Part shown: positions 16,082 to 25,291 of the stretch, one piece after another
Layout of the letters: each line of letters starts with the position of its first letter
How positions within the stretch are numbered: position 1 is the first letter of the stretch
DNA from: Sphingobacterium sp. B16(2022)
GTDB taxonomy: Bacteria > Bacteroidota > Bacteroidia > Sphingobacteriales > Sphingobacteriaceae
Length of the DNA stretch: 64,000 nt
Reading direction: 5' to 3'
Assembly: GCF_012030425.1 (NCBI RefSeq)
Contig: NZ_JAAUVN010000002.1
Location: 620,001-684,000 of the forward strand
Program-made: the position numbers and the translations under genes
The notes under the pieces: generated by a model
What the model saw: the letters and a program-made list of their open reading frames with translations, nothing else
What the model was told of the DNA's origin: nothing
Database searches by the model: none

Positions 16082-17881
16082 TTAGATGTGATCTATTCCT
16101 GCTTTATATTGTGGAGTATGGTCCACTTTAGCGAAAATATGAGGGGCATTCATTTCAATGCCTGCGGCTAGAAAATCGTTCAGAATCAACTGAAAGATCT
16201 CGGACTGTGCCAGTGCGATTTCAGCAGACTGCGAAATGTAAACATTTAGTTCATAGAGGACATAAAAGTCATCCAGTTTCTTCTGCAAGACAAAAGGTGC
16301 TGGTGTGGTATTGACCCGTGCTACCCGCGGAGGTATGTTTAAGAGCATTTCATGGATGCGTTCCCAAGGTTCTTCATAGCCTACTGTTAATTCGACCTGA
16401 AAACAAATTCCCTGATCTGAAAAGGTGGAATAGTTCACGGTGTTACCTGACAAGATGGATGAATTAGGGATGGTTATCTCCTCATTTTTAATGGTCCTCA
16501 GTCTTGTTACAAGCGGTGATTTTTCAATCACGACGCCAGTTTTATCAGCTATCGTGATGCGGTCTCCGATTCGGAAAGGCCGCATATAGGTAATCACAAG
16601 GCCTGCAATAATGTTGGATATTGCTGAAGATGAACCTAATGAGAATAGCACCCCAATAAATACGGATATACCTTTGAAAATATCCGAGTTAGATCCTGGT
16701 AGATAAGGGAATATCAGGACGAGTGTAAATGCTTGCAATAGAAAGCGGACAATGGTAAATGTCGGCATCGCAAATTCACGATGGAAACCATTCACTTCTA
16801 GTTTTCCTTTGTCAATCTCCGTAAAGATGTATTTTACCAATCGGACGGCATAACGCATTACAAATAGGATAACAAATACGGTGATGAGGTTGGGAATATA
16901 ATCCCAGATCGCTAAAAATGCCTTTTTTAGAGGTTTGGTAAATAGGCCGATCAAACTATTGGCCCAACTTTGTGTAAAGGGGAAGACACTGAATACAATA
17001 GGCAACATGATAAAGGCCATTAATATGATAAGTGCCCAGCGTAACATGTTGATGCTATTGATCAGGATGCGGGTTTTTTGAACGGAACTGACTAAAACAT
17101 AATTCTTGATTTTAACATCTTTGATCAGCTGTGTGCGTTCGGTCATGATCCGCTGTACACTGTAATCTTTAATTTTATTGATCAATAGTATCAATAAGTA
17201 AAAAACAATAAAGATGAGCGCGATAAGCCCGATGCGGATCAATAATTTTGAAATACTGTTTTCTTCTTTTTCTCGGTTAATGGTTTCCTGAATACTTTTT
17301 AGATATTGTTTTGCGATTTCTTCTTTACTTTTTCCTTCAAGCAGTGCGTCTAACTCAGTAACTGAAGTGATAATGAGGTCTTTATATACAATGTCTGAAC
17401 TGATTTCATTGTTTTCAATTTTGAAGGAATCGACCTTTACAAAATCATCTTCGTATAAGTTTTGAATGCGGGTGACGACATTGTCAGCTCGGTCTTTTGC
17501 TAAAGATGAACCGAGTTTATTGTATATGTAAAACAGCGTATCGTTAAATGGAGCGACAGCATAACGTTTGGTGTTTTTTTTGATTGAATCAACTTTTATT
17601 TTTAACTGCTGATTTCGGATGATATTTTCTTCATCAAAGTTAGTGAGCTGTTGTTTTAGGTCTTCTTTCTTTGCGCTATTTTGTGTCTTTAGATTTGTGA
17701 TTTCATTTTGAAGCTTAACACGTTCTAAAGAGTCGTTAATCTGTTGCTGCCTGATCCCATTTAATAGGGAACTCAGTCCAAGTTCTTTTGTATTAACTGA
17801 ATCTGTCTCCTGAGCCGGGAGCTGAAGGACGGCTGAAAAGCATAATAAAGCAGTAAGGAAACAAATGTAAAGTCTTTTCAT
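16082..17881 (-). CDS. Mechanosensitive ion channel, MscS family (large form)
   Basis: Protein of 599 aa with a signal peptide (cleavage near PAQE, 24), a periplasmic region with a coiled coil (about 35-90), then several membrane helices between 210 and 420, and the MscS core near 410-520. The pore helix is glycine/alanine-rich (FSLGSSSAISNIIAGLVITY), followed by MRPFRIGDRITIADKTGVV, the beta domain entry, and IPNSSILSGNTVNYS. The C-terminal alpha/beta domain is complete. It would release solutes on osmotic downshock. The large periplasmic part makes it like MscK/YbdG-type relatives rather than the minimal MscS. A good promoter lies upstream (17945-17976). Confidence 0.9.
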   Translation of the reverse strand: MKRLYICFLTALLCFSAVLQLPAQETDSVNTKELGLSSLLNGIRQQQINDSLERVKLQNEITNLKTQNSAKKEDLKQQLTNFDEENIIRNQQLKIKVDSIKKNTKRYAVAPFNDTLFYIYNKLGSSLAKDRADNVVTRIQNLYEDDFVKVDSFKIENNEISSDIVYKDLIITSVTELDALLEGKSKEEIAKQYLKSIQETINREKEENSISKLLIRIGLIALIFIVFYLLILLINKIKDYSVQRIMTERTQLIKDVKIKNYVLVSSVQKTRILINSINMLRWALIILMAFIMLPIVFSVFPFTQSWANSLIGLFTKPLKKAFLAIWDYIPNLITVFVILFVMRYAVRLVKYIFTEIDKGKLEVNGFHREFAMPTFTIVRFLLQAFTLVLIFPYLPGSNSDIFKGISVFIGVLFSLGSSSAISNIIAGLVITYMRPFRIGDRITIADKTGVVIEKSPLVTRLRTIKNEEITIPNSSILSGNTVNYSTFSDQGICFQVELTVGYEEPWERIHEMLLNIPPRVARVNTTPAPFVLQKKLDDFYVLYELNVYISQSAEIALAQSEIFQLILNDFLAAGIEMNAPHIFAKVDHTPQYKAGIDHI

Positions 17882-17944
17882 ATTGCAAGCTATTTTTTGA
17901 TTCTAAGCCATATAACGAATGTACCTATGGTAGATTTAGTAGAC

Positions 17945-17976
17945 CAAACATAGATAATTTTGCTTGTATTACACAA
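17945..17976 (-). promoter_or_regulatory. Promoter of MscS-family gene
   Basis: On minus, TTG (17976-17974) and TATGTTTG (17952-17945) are separated by 21 nt, an exact Bacteroidota -33/-7 pair. Transcription would start near 17938, leaving a leader of about 57 nt before the ATG at 17881. Confidence 0.65.
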
Positions 17977-18036
17977 TGCGGCTCTTAGATATTCTGCTAT
18001 GAAACGATACATTGTACGATCTGGGCATCTTTTCTT

Positions 18037-18076
18037 AAAAAAAGAAGCCCCAGAATATGATTAAGTTCCATGGGGC
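18037..18076 (-). terminator. Terminator of 18127-18597 gene
   Basis: GCCCCA (18047-18052) pairs with TGGGGC (18071-18076), with further pairing inside the loop, and on minus is followed by a run of T (A-run 18037-18043 on plus). It lies about 50 nt past the stop at 18127. Confidence 0.75.
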
Positions 18077-18126
18077 GTTCGGATTATTTGTTAATGATCA
18101 TAGAAGCGAAATAAGTGATTTACCTT

Positions 18127-18597
18127 TTATGGAGTGGTGCTGGTCACTTTTTTTTGCCCTCTAAATTTTGAACGAATGACCTGATGATGGATGGTCATGA
18201 GGGTAAGAGTTGCTGTTACCAATACTGGTAATAGGGATAAATAAACCGTATAATAGATTTCTTCATCGAAACTATAGGTACTCCAGGAGGATTCTCGATC
18301 TACAAAAATACTGTAATTCCAAAAGAACCAAAAGCTGGTCAATAGCACGAATTCTACTGCGATTTGATATCGGTTTTTCTTGATCTTCGCTATTAAAAGA
18401 AATAGTAGGGTTAGGATAATGGCGTTGCATAAAGAAATCAAGCATGCATCGTATATGAAACTACAGTCTAGACAGCCACTTGATGTTTGATTTGCTAATT
18501 TTCCCATCGACCAATATGTTTGAATAAAAGTAAATGCAAATAGTGTCATCGCAACAAAAGCTGTACTGCTCAATAATTTAAGTTTACTTTTTTTCAT
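18127..18597 (-). CDS. Hypothetical four-helix membrane protein
   Basis: I do not recognise this 156-aa protein. It has four hydrophobic segments (about 10-28, 47-70, 80-97, 117-138), a pair of cysteines in GCLDC (41-45) on what should be the outer face between helices 1 and 2, and a basic C-terminal tail. The acidic loop VDRESSWSTYSFDEEIYY lies between helices 3 and 4. It is between its own terminator and the one that ends the yiaA-like gene, so it is probably a single transcript. No function is proposed. Confidence 0.7.
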   Translation of the reverse strand: MKKSKLKLLSSTAFVAMTLFAFTFIQTYWSMGKLANQTSSGCLDCSFIYDACLISLCNAIILTLLFLLIAKIKKNRYQIAVEFVLLTSFWFFWNYSIFVDRESSWSTYSFDEEIYYTVYLSLLPVLVTATLTLMTIHHQVIRSKFRGQKKVTSTTP

Positions 18598-18618
18598 TTA
18601 TCAGTATTTATTAAATAA

Positions 18619-18651
18619 ACCCGCAGGCTTGCTGTGCAAGTCACTGCGGGT
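18619..18651. terminator. Strong GC-rich hairpin terminator
   Basis: ACCCGCAG (18619-18626) pairs with CTGCGGGT (18644-18651); inside, CTTGC (18628-18632) pairs with GCAAG (18636-18640) around a 3-nt loop. It separates the two minus-strand genes at 18665 and 18597. Confidence 0.8.
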
Positions 18652-18664
18652 GGCAACCGCTAAG

Positions 18665-19132
18665 TTACAATTCGTTTTCCTCAAACATCTTGGCGTCGCG
18701 GGTATTTTTTTGTACAGCGATGGCTGAAAATATACTTAAGCAGAATGACATGGCATAAAATCCTTTTTCACTAAGCAGCAGATCGGCGTTCCAGAGCCCT
18801 ACGGTAAGCAGTACCATTGCAGCAATTGTTGCAAACCAGCTAAGGCCATAATAAAGATCGGTTACGGCAATGCCTTCTGCTCTGTCTCGAACACTTTTCT
18901 GTACGGAGATTACGGCAAATAAACCGAATAATAGGATCGTGAAATAATATCCTTTTTCATTGAGCTCCATGGTAGCGTTCCAAAGCCCGATGCAGTATCC
19001 CATGGAGCCGGTTAGTAAAGCAAACCAGGATGCGCCGATGAATGCACCTGTGGGTTTAAATGGATTTTTTGTTTTTTCTTCGTTTTTTGTAAGTGGAGTG
19101 TTCTCCTCTGTTTTGTGTTTTAGCGGTTCCAT
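18665..19132 (-). CDS. yiaA: YiaA/YiaB-type inner membrane protein
   Basis: Membrane protein of 155 aa with two copies of the YiaAB two-helix repeat. Repeat 1 is about 28-85 (GASWFALLTGSMGYCIGLWN, then EKGYYFTILLFGLFAVISVQ) and repeat 2 about 90-148 (SWFATIAAMVLLTVGLWNAD, then EKGFYAMSFCLSIFSAIAVQ), each followed by a K-[SN]-x-RD turn. The first 25 residues are hydrophilic. This double form matches YiaA of enterobacteria. Its function is not known. The gene stands alone with its own terminator. Confidence 0.88.
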   Translation of the reverse strand: MEPLKHKTEENTPLTKNEEKTKNPFKPTGAFIGASWFALLTGSMGYCIGLWNATMELNEKGYYFTILLFGLFAVISVQKSVRDRAEGIAVTDLYYGLSWFATIAAMVLLTVGLWNADLLLSEKGFYAMSFCLSIFSAIAVQKNTRDAKMFEENEL

Positions 19133-19238
19133 AATTTTTGTTTTTTTATGTGTTATTATGGAAGCAAATGTCCGCTGTTGTCGCTAGATGCACAAATGAG
19201 ATATTTATAAATACTGATGATATAAATTAATTTTTTAG

Positions 19239-19246
19239 TAGGTTTG
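19239..19246 (+). promoter_or_regulatory. -7 box before 19266 gene
   Basis: TAGGTTTG is an exact TAnnTTTG box 20 nt before the ATG at 19266, which would give a leader of only about 13 nt. No -33 partner was seen. Confidence 0.35.
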
Positions 19247-19265
19247 TTTTTAAAATTAACCTATT

Positions 19266-20774
19266 ATGGATGCGCTTGCGACATTAATAAATTTACTTGG
19301 TGATCAGGATAAAAAGAATTTTAAGGCATTTATGCGCAAGAAGAATAAGCGACATGATGTTAAAAATATTCTATTGTTTGAATTGCTAAATACTGACGAT
19401 ATAAATGGCTTAGAAAAGCTGTTAAAAAAAACAAAAAGCAGGGATTCTTACCATGCTTTGCGTAAAAGACTGCACGATAACTTACTTTTATTTCTATCTC
19501 AGAAGACATTTGAAAGCAATAACAGTCAGGCTTCGGAAGTGATGCGTTTAATCGTTGTAAGCCGTTTTCTTTTGGAAAATGATGTGGATAAAACTGCTTT
19601 CAAGTGCTTGGTGAAGGCCGAGCAAATCGCAACAAAACTGGAACAGTACAATTTATTGAACGATATATTGCTTCTTAAAATAAATTATGCGCATAGTGAA
19701 GCTTCAGAAAATTTAGAAGACTTAACAACACGTTTTATGGTCAACCAGCAACATATGCAACGGGAGGCAAAATTGAATCTGGCATATGCTTTTCTCCGTC
19801 AGGAAATGCGTGAGGTAAATCTGAAAGGTAAAGTGGTCAACTTGGCCGCACTGATGCTCGGGACCATACGAAAATATCAGATTGCAGTCAAAGATTTAAT
19901 GAATTATAAGTCTATTTATCAGATACTTTTTATAGCCAATGAATATGCGGCTATTCATCAGGATTATAGTTTTATAGAACGTTATATCCAGCGCATCCAA
20001 CATTTTATTCAGGGAAAGAAGAAAGCGGATGAATCGCACTTATTTTATCAGTTGCATGTCCTTTATTTTTTGGCAAACTTTCATTTACGCAACAGAAGCT
20101 TTGACAAGAGTGCGGAGTATCTTTCTGAGATGAAGAACCAAATGGAACAGCACCGTTTTCATGAATCTCAATTTTATCCACGGCATCAGTTGTTATCGGC
20201 TCTGAATCTATATTTTACTGGAATGGGTGGAGAAGGAACAGCTGTATTGATGAAGGCTTTGGAAATGACAACAAAAAAGACAAAACAGGAGGACATAGAA
20301 GATTTAAGGATATGTTTAACGATGTTTTTATCGTTGCAGGATGACAGATCTTGCTTACGCCATCTTGCCTTATTTCAGCATACTGATCAATGGTACGAGA
20401 AAAAAATGGGTATGCTTTGGACCATTCGTAAAAATCTGATGGAGGTTTTGGTTCATGCACAGTTCGGGCATATCGAACTTGCTGTTTCAAGGTTAAGTAG
20501 TTTCAAACGTCGATACAGTGATTTTCTTACAGAAACTCATGAAGAAAGGGTATTACATTTTGCGAGTCTTGTGGAGAAATATTTCAATAAGCCTGATATC
20601 GTGTTTAATCCTGTATTTCAAAAAACTGCGGTCGATCTGTTAAAGAATAAAGATCATGCGGATATTTTTCATATTTGTTTTATTTCATGGCTGATCGCTA
20701 AGTGGGAGAAAAAGTCGGCCTATCAAATCGTACTTCAGCATTTGTCCAGTCGACATACATCCGAAAATATTTAG
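19266..20774 (+). CDS. Hypothetical helical protein (Bacteroidota type)
   Basis: Soluble protein of 502 aa, almost entirely helical, rich in Lys, Glu and Leu, without signal peptide or membrane segment. Pairs of helices of about 35-40 residues recur from residue 100 onward (for example LLENDVDKTAFKCLVKAEQI), suggesting a TPR-like or alpha-solenoid fold. Similar proteins are widespread in Bacteroidota as hypothetical genes. No catalytic motif is visible. It is transcribed alone or with the DUF72 gene 90 nt downstream. I do not assign a function. Confidence 0.75.
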   Translation: MDALATLINLLGDQDKKNFKAFMRKKNKRHDVKNILLFELLNTDDINGLEKLLKKTKSRDSYHALRKRLHDNLLLFLSQKTFESNNSQASEVMRLIVVSRFLLENDVDKTAFKCLVKAEQIATKLEQYNLLNDILLLKINYAHSEASENLEDLTTRFMVNQQHMQREAKLNLAYAFLRQEMREVNLKGKVVNLAALMLGTIRKYQIAVKDLMNYKSIYQILFIANEYAAIHQDYSFIERYIQRIQHFIQGKKKADESHLFYQLHVLYFLANFHLRNRSFDKSAEYLSEMKNQMEQHRFHESQFYPRHQLLSALNLYFTGMGGEGTAVLMKALEMTTKKTKQEDIEDLRICLTMFLSLQDDRSCLRHLALFQHTDQWYEKKMGMLWTIRKNLMEVLVHAQFGHIELAVSRLSSFKRRYSDFLTETHEERVLHFASLVEKYFNKPDIVFNPVFQKTAVDLLKNKDHADIFHICFISWLIAKWEKKSAYQIVLQHLSSRHTSENI

Positions 20775-20864
20775 ATGGTTCAATTTGGAATCCTGAGTAA
20801 TTTTTGCCTAATGTAATCTTAATATTTAGGATTAAAAATAACTTCTCTCCGAGGTGCTTGTTGT

Positions 20865-21623
20865 ATGGTTATGGAGTCTTTGTATTTTTCTGGTACGAGC
20901 GGTATTTTACTGCCTTATAAAAATAAAAGTTTTTATCCCGAAAATCTTCAGGAGAAAAGCAGGCTTGCGGTCTATGCTTTATTATTCAATTCGTTGGAGG
21001 TAAACAGTTCATTCTATAAAATACCACGTGAAGAAACTGTGAAACGATGGGCAGATGAAGTACCGGATGGGTTTCGTTTCACCTTTAAATTATGGAAGGG
21101 AATTACTCACGCAAAAGGTTTGATCTTTGACCCGAATGATGTTGCTCATTTTTTGAAGGTGATTGCCGAAGCAGGCGAGAAGAAAGGTTGTTTACTGATT
21201 CAGTTTCCCCCCTCTGTTACGTTTAATGCTGCTGTGCATGTCAATCTTTTGCTAGAGACTGTTGTTAATGATGAGCATATAAAGGGATGGCGGGTATGCG
21301 TCGAGTTTCGGCATCCATCTTGGCATTGTGAAGATACATTTAGCCTGTTAAATTCGTACGGAGCCAGTCTTGTGCTGCACGACAAGAACAGTAATGGTAT
21401 GCAATTGTCCTATAGTGAAACAGATTTTATTTATCTGCGATTTCATGGTCCCAATGGTAATTACCGGGGCAGTTATGAAGATGATTTTCTACAGGAATAT
21501 AGTTCATATATTCGGGAGTGGTTAGCTGAAGGGAAAGAGGTTTTCACTTATTTTAACAATACAATGGGCGACGCGATTCAGAACTTGAAGTTACTGTCGG
21601 AATATGTGAATGATAGGTATTAA
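20865..21623 (+). CDS. DUF72 family protein
   Basis: Protein of 252 aa with the TIM-barrel-like DUF72 fold (YecE family). Typical features: FSGTSG near the start, the YALLFNSLEVNSSFYKIP stretch (about 42-59) and FRFTFKLWKGITH (69-81), WRVCVEFRHPSW (about 143-154), FIYLRFHGPNGNY with the strand end RFHG, and the C-terminal VFTYFNNTMGDAIQN. The biochemical role of DUF72 proteins is not established. Two in-frame ATGs six nucleotides apart (20865 and 20871) may both be used. Confidence 0.88.
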   Translation: MVMESLYFSGTSGILLPYKNKSFYPENLQEKSRLAVYALLFNSLEVNSSFYKIPREETVKRWADEVPDGFRFTFKLWKGITHAKGLIFDPNDVAHFLKVIAEAGEKKGCLLIQFPPSVTFNAAVHVNLLLETVVNDEHIKGWRVCVEFRHPSWHCEDTFSLLNSYGASLVLHDKNSNGMQLSYSETDFIYLRFHGPNGNYRGSYEDDFLQEYSSYIREWLAEGKEVFTYFNNTMGDAIQNLKLLSEYVNDRY

Positions 21624-21628
21624 TATGG

Positions 21629-21662
21629 TAAGTAGTATCGATTTTATAATCAATACCACTTA
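21629..21662. terminator. Imperfect hairpin between convergent genes
   Basis: Arms 21629-21643 and 21648-21662 pair with two mismatches between the DUF72 stop (21623) and the GH1 stop (21685). T-runs are weak, so it is only a probable shared terminator. Confidence 0.4.
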
Positions 21663-21684
21663 GCTAATGTCGAATAGCTTGAAC

Positions 21685-23028
21685 CTATATCTTCTCCTTC
21701 AGAAGATCAGCATACCAATGTCCCGACGATTTAACGATGCGTTGTTGCGTTTCAAAATCAACATATACTAAACCAAATCTGGGATGATAACCTTCTGCCC
21801 ACTCAAAGTTGTCGAGAAAAGTCCATGCAAAATACCCGTTGACCTGAACTCCTTCTTGTTTGGCCTTAAGTACTTGGGCAATGGTCGACTGTAAATACTG
21901 CACTCTTTTCGGGTCATCGATCTGATTGTTAACGACTTCATCTGGAAAAGCGGCTCCATTTTCAGTGACAATCAGTGGCGGTATGTTGGGATAGGCACTG
22001 AATTTTTTCAAAACATGGTACATGGATTCAGGAAATACTTCCCAATTCATGGCCGTGAGTTCGACCTTGCGCGATTTTGCACTTACAATTTTTGCGCGTA
22101 GGTAGGGGACGAATAAGGAATGACGGATGATTTCTCGGGTATAATTTTGTACTCCGATAAAATCCATATCAAACTTTAGCTCGTTTTCATCATTGTGCTT
22201 GATATATTTTTCAATTCTTCTCAGAATTTTGATCTCATCTGTAGGATAGCCCATACCTAGCAGGGGCTCTATGAAAAATCTATTGAGTAATACATCTGCT
22301 TTTTTAGCCGCAAGGATATCTTTTTCTCTTCCGGTGAACGGTTCAATATGCGAACAGGAGAAAGTGGTTCCAACGGTACTGTCTGGTTGTAGTGATTTAA
22401 TAATTCTTGCACCTTTAGCCTGTGCTAGTGATGCATGATGTGCAGCTGCTAAAAAGTAATCGATTCCTTTTTTTCCAGGTGCATGTACGCCAAAGAAGTA
22501 TCCAGCGGCACTAAATACCGCAGGTTCATTTAAAACCATCCAGTTTTTTACCCGATCGCCAAAGTGTTTGACACAGAGTGCTACATAATCAGCAAACCAA
22601 TCGGTGATTTCCCTGTTGATCCATCCACCTCTTTGTTCCAGGGCATGCGGCAGATCCCAGTGATAGAGTGTTATCCAAGGTGTAATCCCTAATTCTAAAG
22701 AAAGATCGATGAGTTTATTATAGAAGTCAATGCCTGATGGATTGGCTTCTCCTGTACCTTGCGGTAGAATACGGCTCCAGGCAATGGAAAACCTGTAGTT
22801 CCTAATATTTAAGCTGTGCATCAAATGGAGATCTGCTATGTAGCGATTATAGAAATCGCAAGCAATATCTCCGTGCTGGTTTTTAAAGATCTTATTCTTT
22901 TTTTTTACAAAAGTATCCCAAATAGAAAGGCCTTTTCCATGTATATCATGAGCTCCTTCAATTTGGTAGGCGGCTGTAGAAACTCCCCAAATAAAATCTT
23001 CGCCAAAGGAATCTTTAGTTAAAATCAT
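21685..23028 (-). CDS. Family 1 glycoside hydrolase (beta-glucosidase)
   Basis: Cytoplasmic retaining beta-glycosidase of 447 aa, normal for GH1. The N-terminal signature FIWGVSTAAYQIEGA (12-26) is present. The acid/base glutamate is in VLNEP (near 164-168) and the nucleophile in LIVTENGA (near 353-360). The sugar-binding HWDLP and EWAEGYHPRFGL motifs are intact. It should hydrolyse beta-glucosides or beta-galactosides; the exact preference cannot be read. There is no signal peptide and no sugar transporter or regulator adjacent, so the substrate is probably taken up by a system elsewhere. Confidence 0.93.
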   Translation of the reverse strand: MILTKDSFGEDFIWGVSTAAYQIEGAHDIHGKGLSIWDTFVKKKNKIFKNQHGDIACDFYNRYIADLHLMHSLNIRNYRFSIAWSRILPQGTGEANPSGIDFYNKLIDLSLELGITPWITLYHWDLPHALEQRGGWINREITDWFADYVALCVKHFGDRVKNWMVLNEPAVFSAAGYFFGVHAPGKKGIDYFLAAAHHASLAQAKGARIIKSLQPDSTVGTTFSCSHIEPFTGREKDILAAKKADVLLNRFFIEPLLGMGYPTDEIKILRRIEKYIKHNDENELKFDMDFIGVQNYTREIIRHSLFVPYLRAKIVSAKSRKVELTAMNWEVFPESMYHVLKKFSAYPNIPPLIVTENGAAFPDEVVNNQIDDPKRVQYLQSTIAQVLKAKQEGVQVNGYFAWTFLDNFEWAEGYHPRFGLVYVDFETQQRIVKSSGHWYADLLKEKI

Positions 23029-23309
23029 TTACGGAATTTATTTTCTCAAGTGGTGCAAATATCACTTATTTAAGTTGTTTTAATATTTGTGAAATCTAAG
23101 AGGAGAATAGAATGAACTAAACTGCACTAGAAAGATACGAAATAATACCCTTTGGAAGAAATGTGTGATCGTTTTCATAATTCAAATGTTTTAAACCACT
23201 GTTTACATTAATTTGCTTATATAAATTTACAAAGCATATGTTAACTGTGTATGAATTGATTATGAAGTTTTTGAGTATTGTCAGGGCTCTTGCTTTTTAA
23301 ACTATTTCA

Positions 23310-23615
23310 TCACCATATATTTTTTGATATACCGATCTGTGTTAAGGATTCAATAATTGGTTCAGAGAGCAGATGTAGATCGCGTTGTTTTTGGAATTCT
23401 AAGAAAGCGGGCATATTTAATAATTCTTTTTGAATGGCCTCATTTTTATATTGTGACATATGAATAAAGGTGTTGCTGCCATTAACCTGGAATATCGTAT
23501 ATACAAATTGATGATTGTCCAATTCTTTAAACTCATCAAGAAAAATCTGAATGTTTTCTTTGTTCGCATTAACATAGTCTTCTTTGATGGTATAAGTCAC
23601 TTTTATAGCTATCAT
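23310..23615 (-). CDS. ABM-like dimeric alpha/beta-barrel protein
   Basis: Protein of 101 aa with the beta-alpha-beta pattern of antibiotic-biosynthesis-monooxygenase (ABM) domains: an N-terminal strand (AIKVTYTIKEDY), helix, strands with YTIFQVNGSNTFIHMSQYKN, and a helix PAFLEFQKQRD. Such domains form dimers and often act on small aromatic or signalling molecules, but many have no known activity. The gene stands alone. A terminator-like hairpin at 23683 lies on its upstream side. Confidence 0.7.
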   Translation of the reverse strand: MIAIKVTYTIKEDYVNANKENIQIFLDEFKELDNHQFVYTIFQVNGSNTFIHMSQYKNEAIQKELLNMPAFLEFQKQRDLHLLSEPIIESLTQIGISKNIW

Positions 23616-23682
23616 GGGGTATCTTTATGAATGAATACTGGTTTATGTATTCGAAGATAATGAATTTGATGCTATGGAAAGT

Positions 23683-23727
23683 AAAAACTCCGAACAAACA
23701 ATTGGATATTGTTGGTTCGGAGTTTTT
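23683..23727. terminator. Bidirectional terminator
   Basis: Perfect 13-bp stem (23683-23695 with 23715-23727) with A5 and T5 ends. It ends the DUF3347 gene on minus (stop 23759) and insulates the ABM gene from it. Confidence 0.85.
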
Positions 23728-23758
23728 TATTTGAATCGAATGATCAGCTTTTCACGGG

Positions 23759-24202
23759 TTACTTCTTGGTTTCAGTAACTTTACCACAGGTAAGCATCGC
23801 AGATCCATAGTAAGGATTTTTAATCGCCGTTTCATTGCTTAACCAATAGCCTTTTTTCATCGGGCAATATTGATAATACACTGGTTGGCTGACCTTATCA
23901 CTGTTTTTTACGATTTGCCACATGATCGTTGAAACTTCGTTGAATGATGCACGCTGTTTTTCAAGATTGCCTGCTTTTTCTAATTTATCTACTTCAAGGA
24001 TCAAGTTATCTTTCAGTTTGAAAGCGCTTTCTGCTTTTACCACCTTCTGAAGTGCTTGAATGGATTCGGAAGCCTTTTTCTCATCACTGTTTACCAATGC
24101 ATTTTTTACACCATAATATTTACTTAATAGTGTTTCTGTATTTTGGGCAAGTGCCACATGTCCAAATAGTGAAATTGCCAATATCAATAAGTTCTTTTTC
24201 AT
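23759..24202 (-). CDS. DUF3347 periplasmic protein, metal-resistance type
   Basis: Exported protein of 147 aa with a signal peptide ending near ALAQ (20). The mature part is a DUF3347 helical domain: YYGVKNALVNSDEKKASESI (29-48) through the central helices, then YQYCPMKKGYWLSNETAIKNPYYGSAMLTCG, where CPM, WLS, NPYYG and CG are the family marks and the two cysteines plus methionines may bind Cu(I). DUF3347 domains occur alone or attached to CusB-like adaptors. Here the gene is at the edge of a block of HMA, HMBD and copper-ATPase genes, so a copper-binding role in the periplasm is likely. Confidence 0.82.
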   Translation of the reverse strand: MKKNLLILAISLFGHVALAQNTETLLSKYYGVKNALVNSDEKKASESIQALQKVVKAESAFKLKDNLILEVDKLEKAGNLEKQRASFNEVSTIMWQIVKNSDKVSQPVYYQYCPMKKGYWLSNETAIKNPYYGSAMLTCGKVTETKK

Positions 24203-24332
24203 ATCTATTTTTCGTTAATCATTTAAAGATAGTTTTAAAATTTTACTTTTGAACTGCTTCGTTATTTTCTCGATTTCTAAAGCAGAGGTTCTGTATTCTG
24301 TGTCTTTCAAATGCACTCGGCTTCACATTTTG

Positions 24333-25190
24333 CTATACCTGATGCTGACGAAGCTGTACTTCCTTTTCGCTTTCCTTTATTGATCTTATGTCAATATTAA
24401 AGTCTGCTGTATGGACTTTTCCATGTATTTTAAACTGCACCCACATCTTGTATTTACCAGCCTTTGTAATGTTTGTTTCTGCGTATATCGGGTATTGTAC
24501 ATGTGGTATGGGCCGGATCTGTAAAAACTCTTTATCCGTCTTATTGATCATTAATATATGAGCTGATGTTCCCAAATACTGTTCCAAACTACTGTTATAC
24601 AGTTTCTTTTCGCATTTTTCGATGGCTATCTTTATACGTTGTATGTTGCCGGTTTTAAAATTATCGGTATTTTCAAGGATAACCTTATAGTCATCTATGT
24701 AACATATCGGTTTTTTTGAAGTGACCTCACGAGAAGTCATATAGTAACCTTTCACTTCGATTTCTAACATGTTTAAGACATGTTCTTTGCCAAGAGGTTT
24801 AAAATAGGTGAACAAATGGTATTTTCCACTGTTATGAAAAGTCTCTGTTACAGCATAGCTACCGTCTTGCTGCAGCACTGGATGGATGTGTCTGAACCAA
24901 TTAAGATCTTCACTAATGACCATGACATGAATGTTCATTTCATCAGAAATGTCCAATGCTACTTGTTTTTGGTTTTTTTTGATTGCAAATAGTAGTCTAA
25001 CGGGATGTCCTGCTTCAATAATCTGTGGTAAAGTTGTTAATTGTACCTGATATTGATCTGGATTTTCCTGTTGAACAGATCTCAGATCCATTCCACATGT
25101 CGAACAGCTGTTGCCTTGAGTCCCGTTTACTTCGGGGGGCATAGGACAGGTGTATATGCTCATCTGAGATGCATGGCGGTGGTTTTCCAT
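24333..25190 (-). CDS. Heavy-metal-binding (HMBD) protein with beta-sandwich domains
   Basis: Protein of 285 aa. Residues 13-37 form a small HMBD metal site (YTCPMPPEV, then CSTCGMDL), the motif found at the N-terminus of CusB-type adaptors and some copper ATPases. Two beta-sandwich segments follow (about 47-150 and 160-270), each like YtkA/FixH-type domains, with histidines in MNIHVMVI, FRHIHPV and SGKYHLF that could bind metal. No signal peptide is visible, which is odd for such domains; a frame check of the N-terminus would be useful. It lies 101 nt after an HMA chaperone gene with a strong hairpin between. Confidence 0.75.
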   Translation of the reverse strand: MENHRHASQMSIYTCPMPPEVNGTQGNSCSTCGMDLRSVQQENPDQYQVQLTTLPQIIEAGHPVRLLFAIKKNQKQVALDISDEMNIHVMVISEDLNWFRHIHPVLQQDGSYAVTETFHNSGKYHLFTYFKPLGKEHVLNMLEIEVKGYYMTSREVTSKKPICYIDDYKVILENTDNFKTGNIQRIKIAIEKCEKKLYNSSLEQYLGTSAHILMINKTDKEFLQIRPIPHVQYPIYAETNITKAGKYKMWVQFKIHGKVHTADFNIDIRSIKESEKEVQLRQHQV

Positions 25191-25204
25191 ATCTGAAAAT
25201 TTGC

Positions 25205-25256
25205 TTTGGGTGTAATTGCGGAATTTCGATATGCTTCCGCAATTACTTAACCCAAA
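25205..25256 (-). terminator. Large hairpin between HMA and HMBD genes
   Basis: Inner stem of 12 bp (25212-25223 with 25235-25246) extended by a 7-bp outer stem (25205-25211 with 25250-25256) after a 3-nt bulge. It follows the HMA chaperone stop by 36 nt and ends 15 nt before the next start, so it may be a partial terminator that lowers expression of the downstream gene. Confidence 0.7.
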
Positions 25257-25291
25257 ATTCTTAGTGCTTAAAGAATCTGTTTAATTCTTTT

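Noticed and set aside
23237..23252. Third Crp/Fnr-like site upstream of the GH1 gene
   Set aside because: Only part of the palindrome matches and no -7 box stands at the 22-nt distance.
24228..24248. Copy of the 13-bp element before the DUF3347 gene
   Set aside because: Only 9 of 13 bases match in very AT-rich DNA and no -7 box is at the fixed distance.
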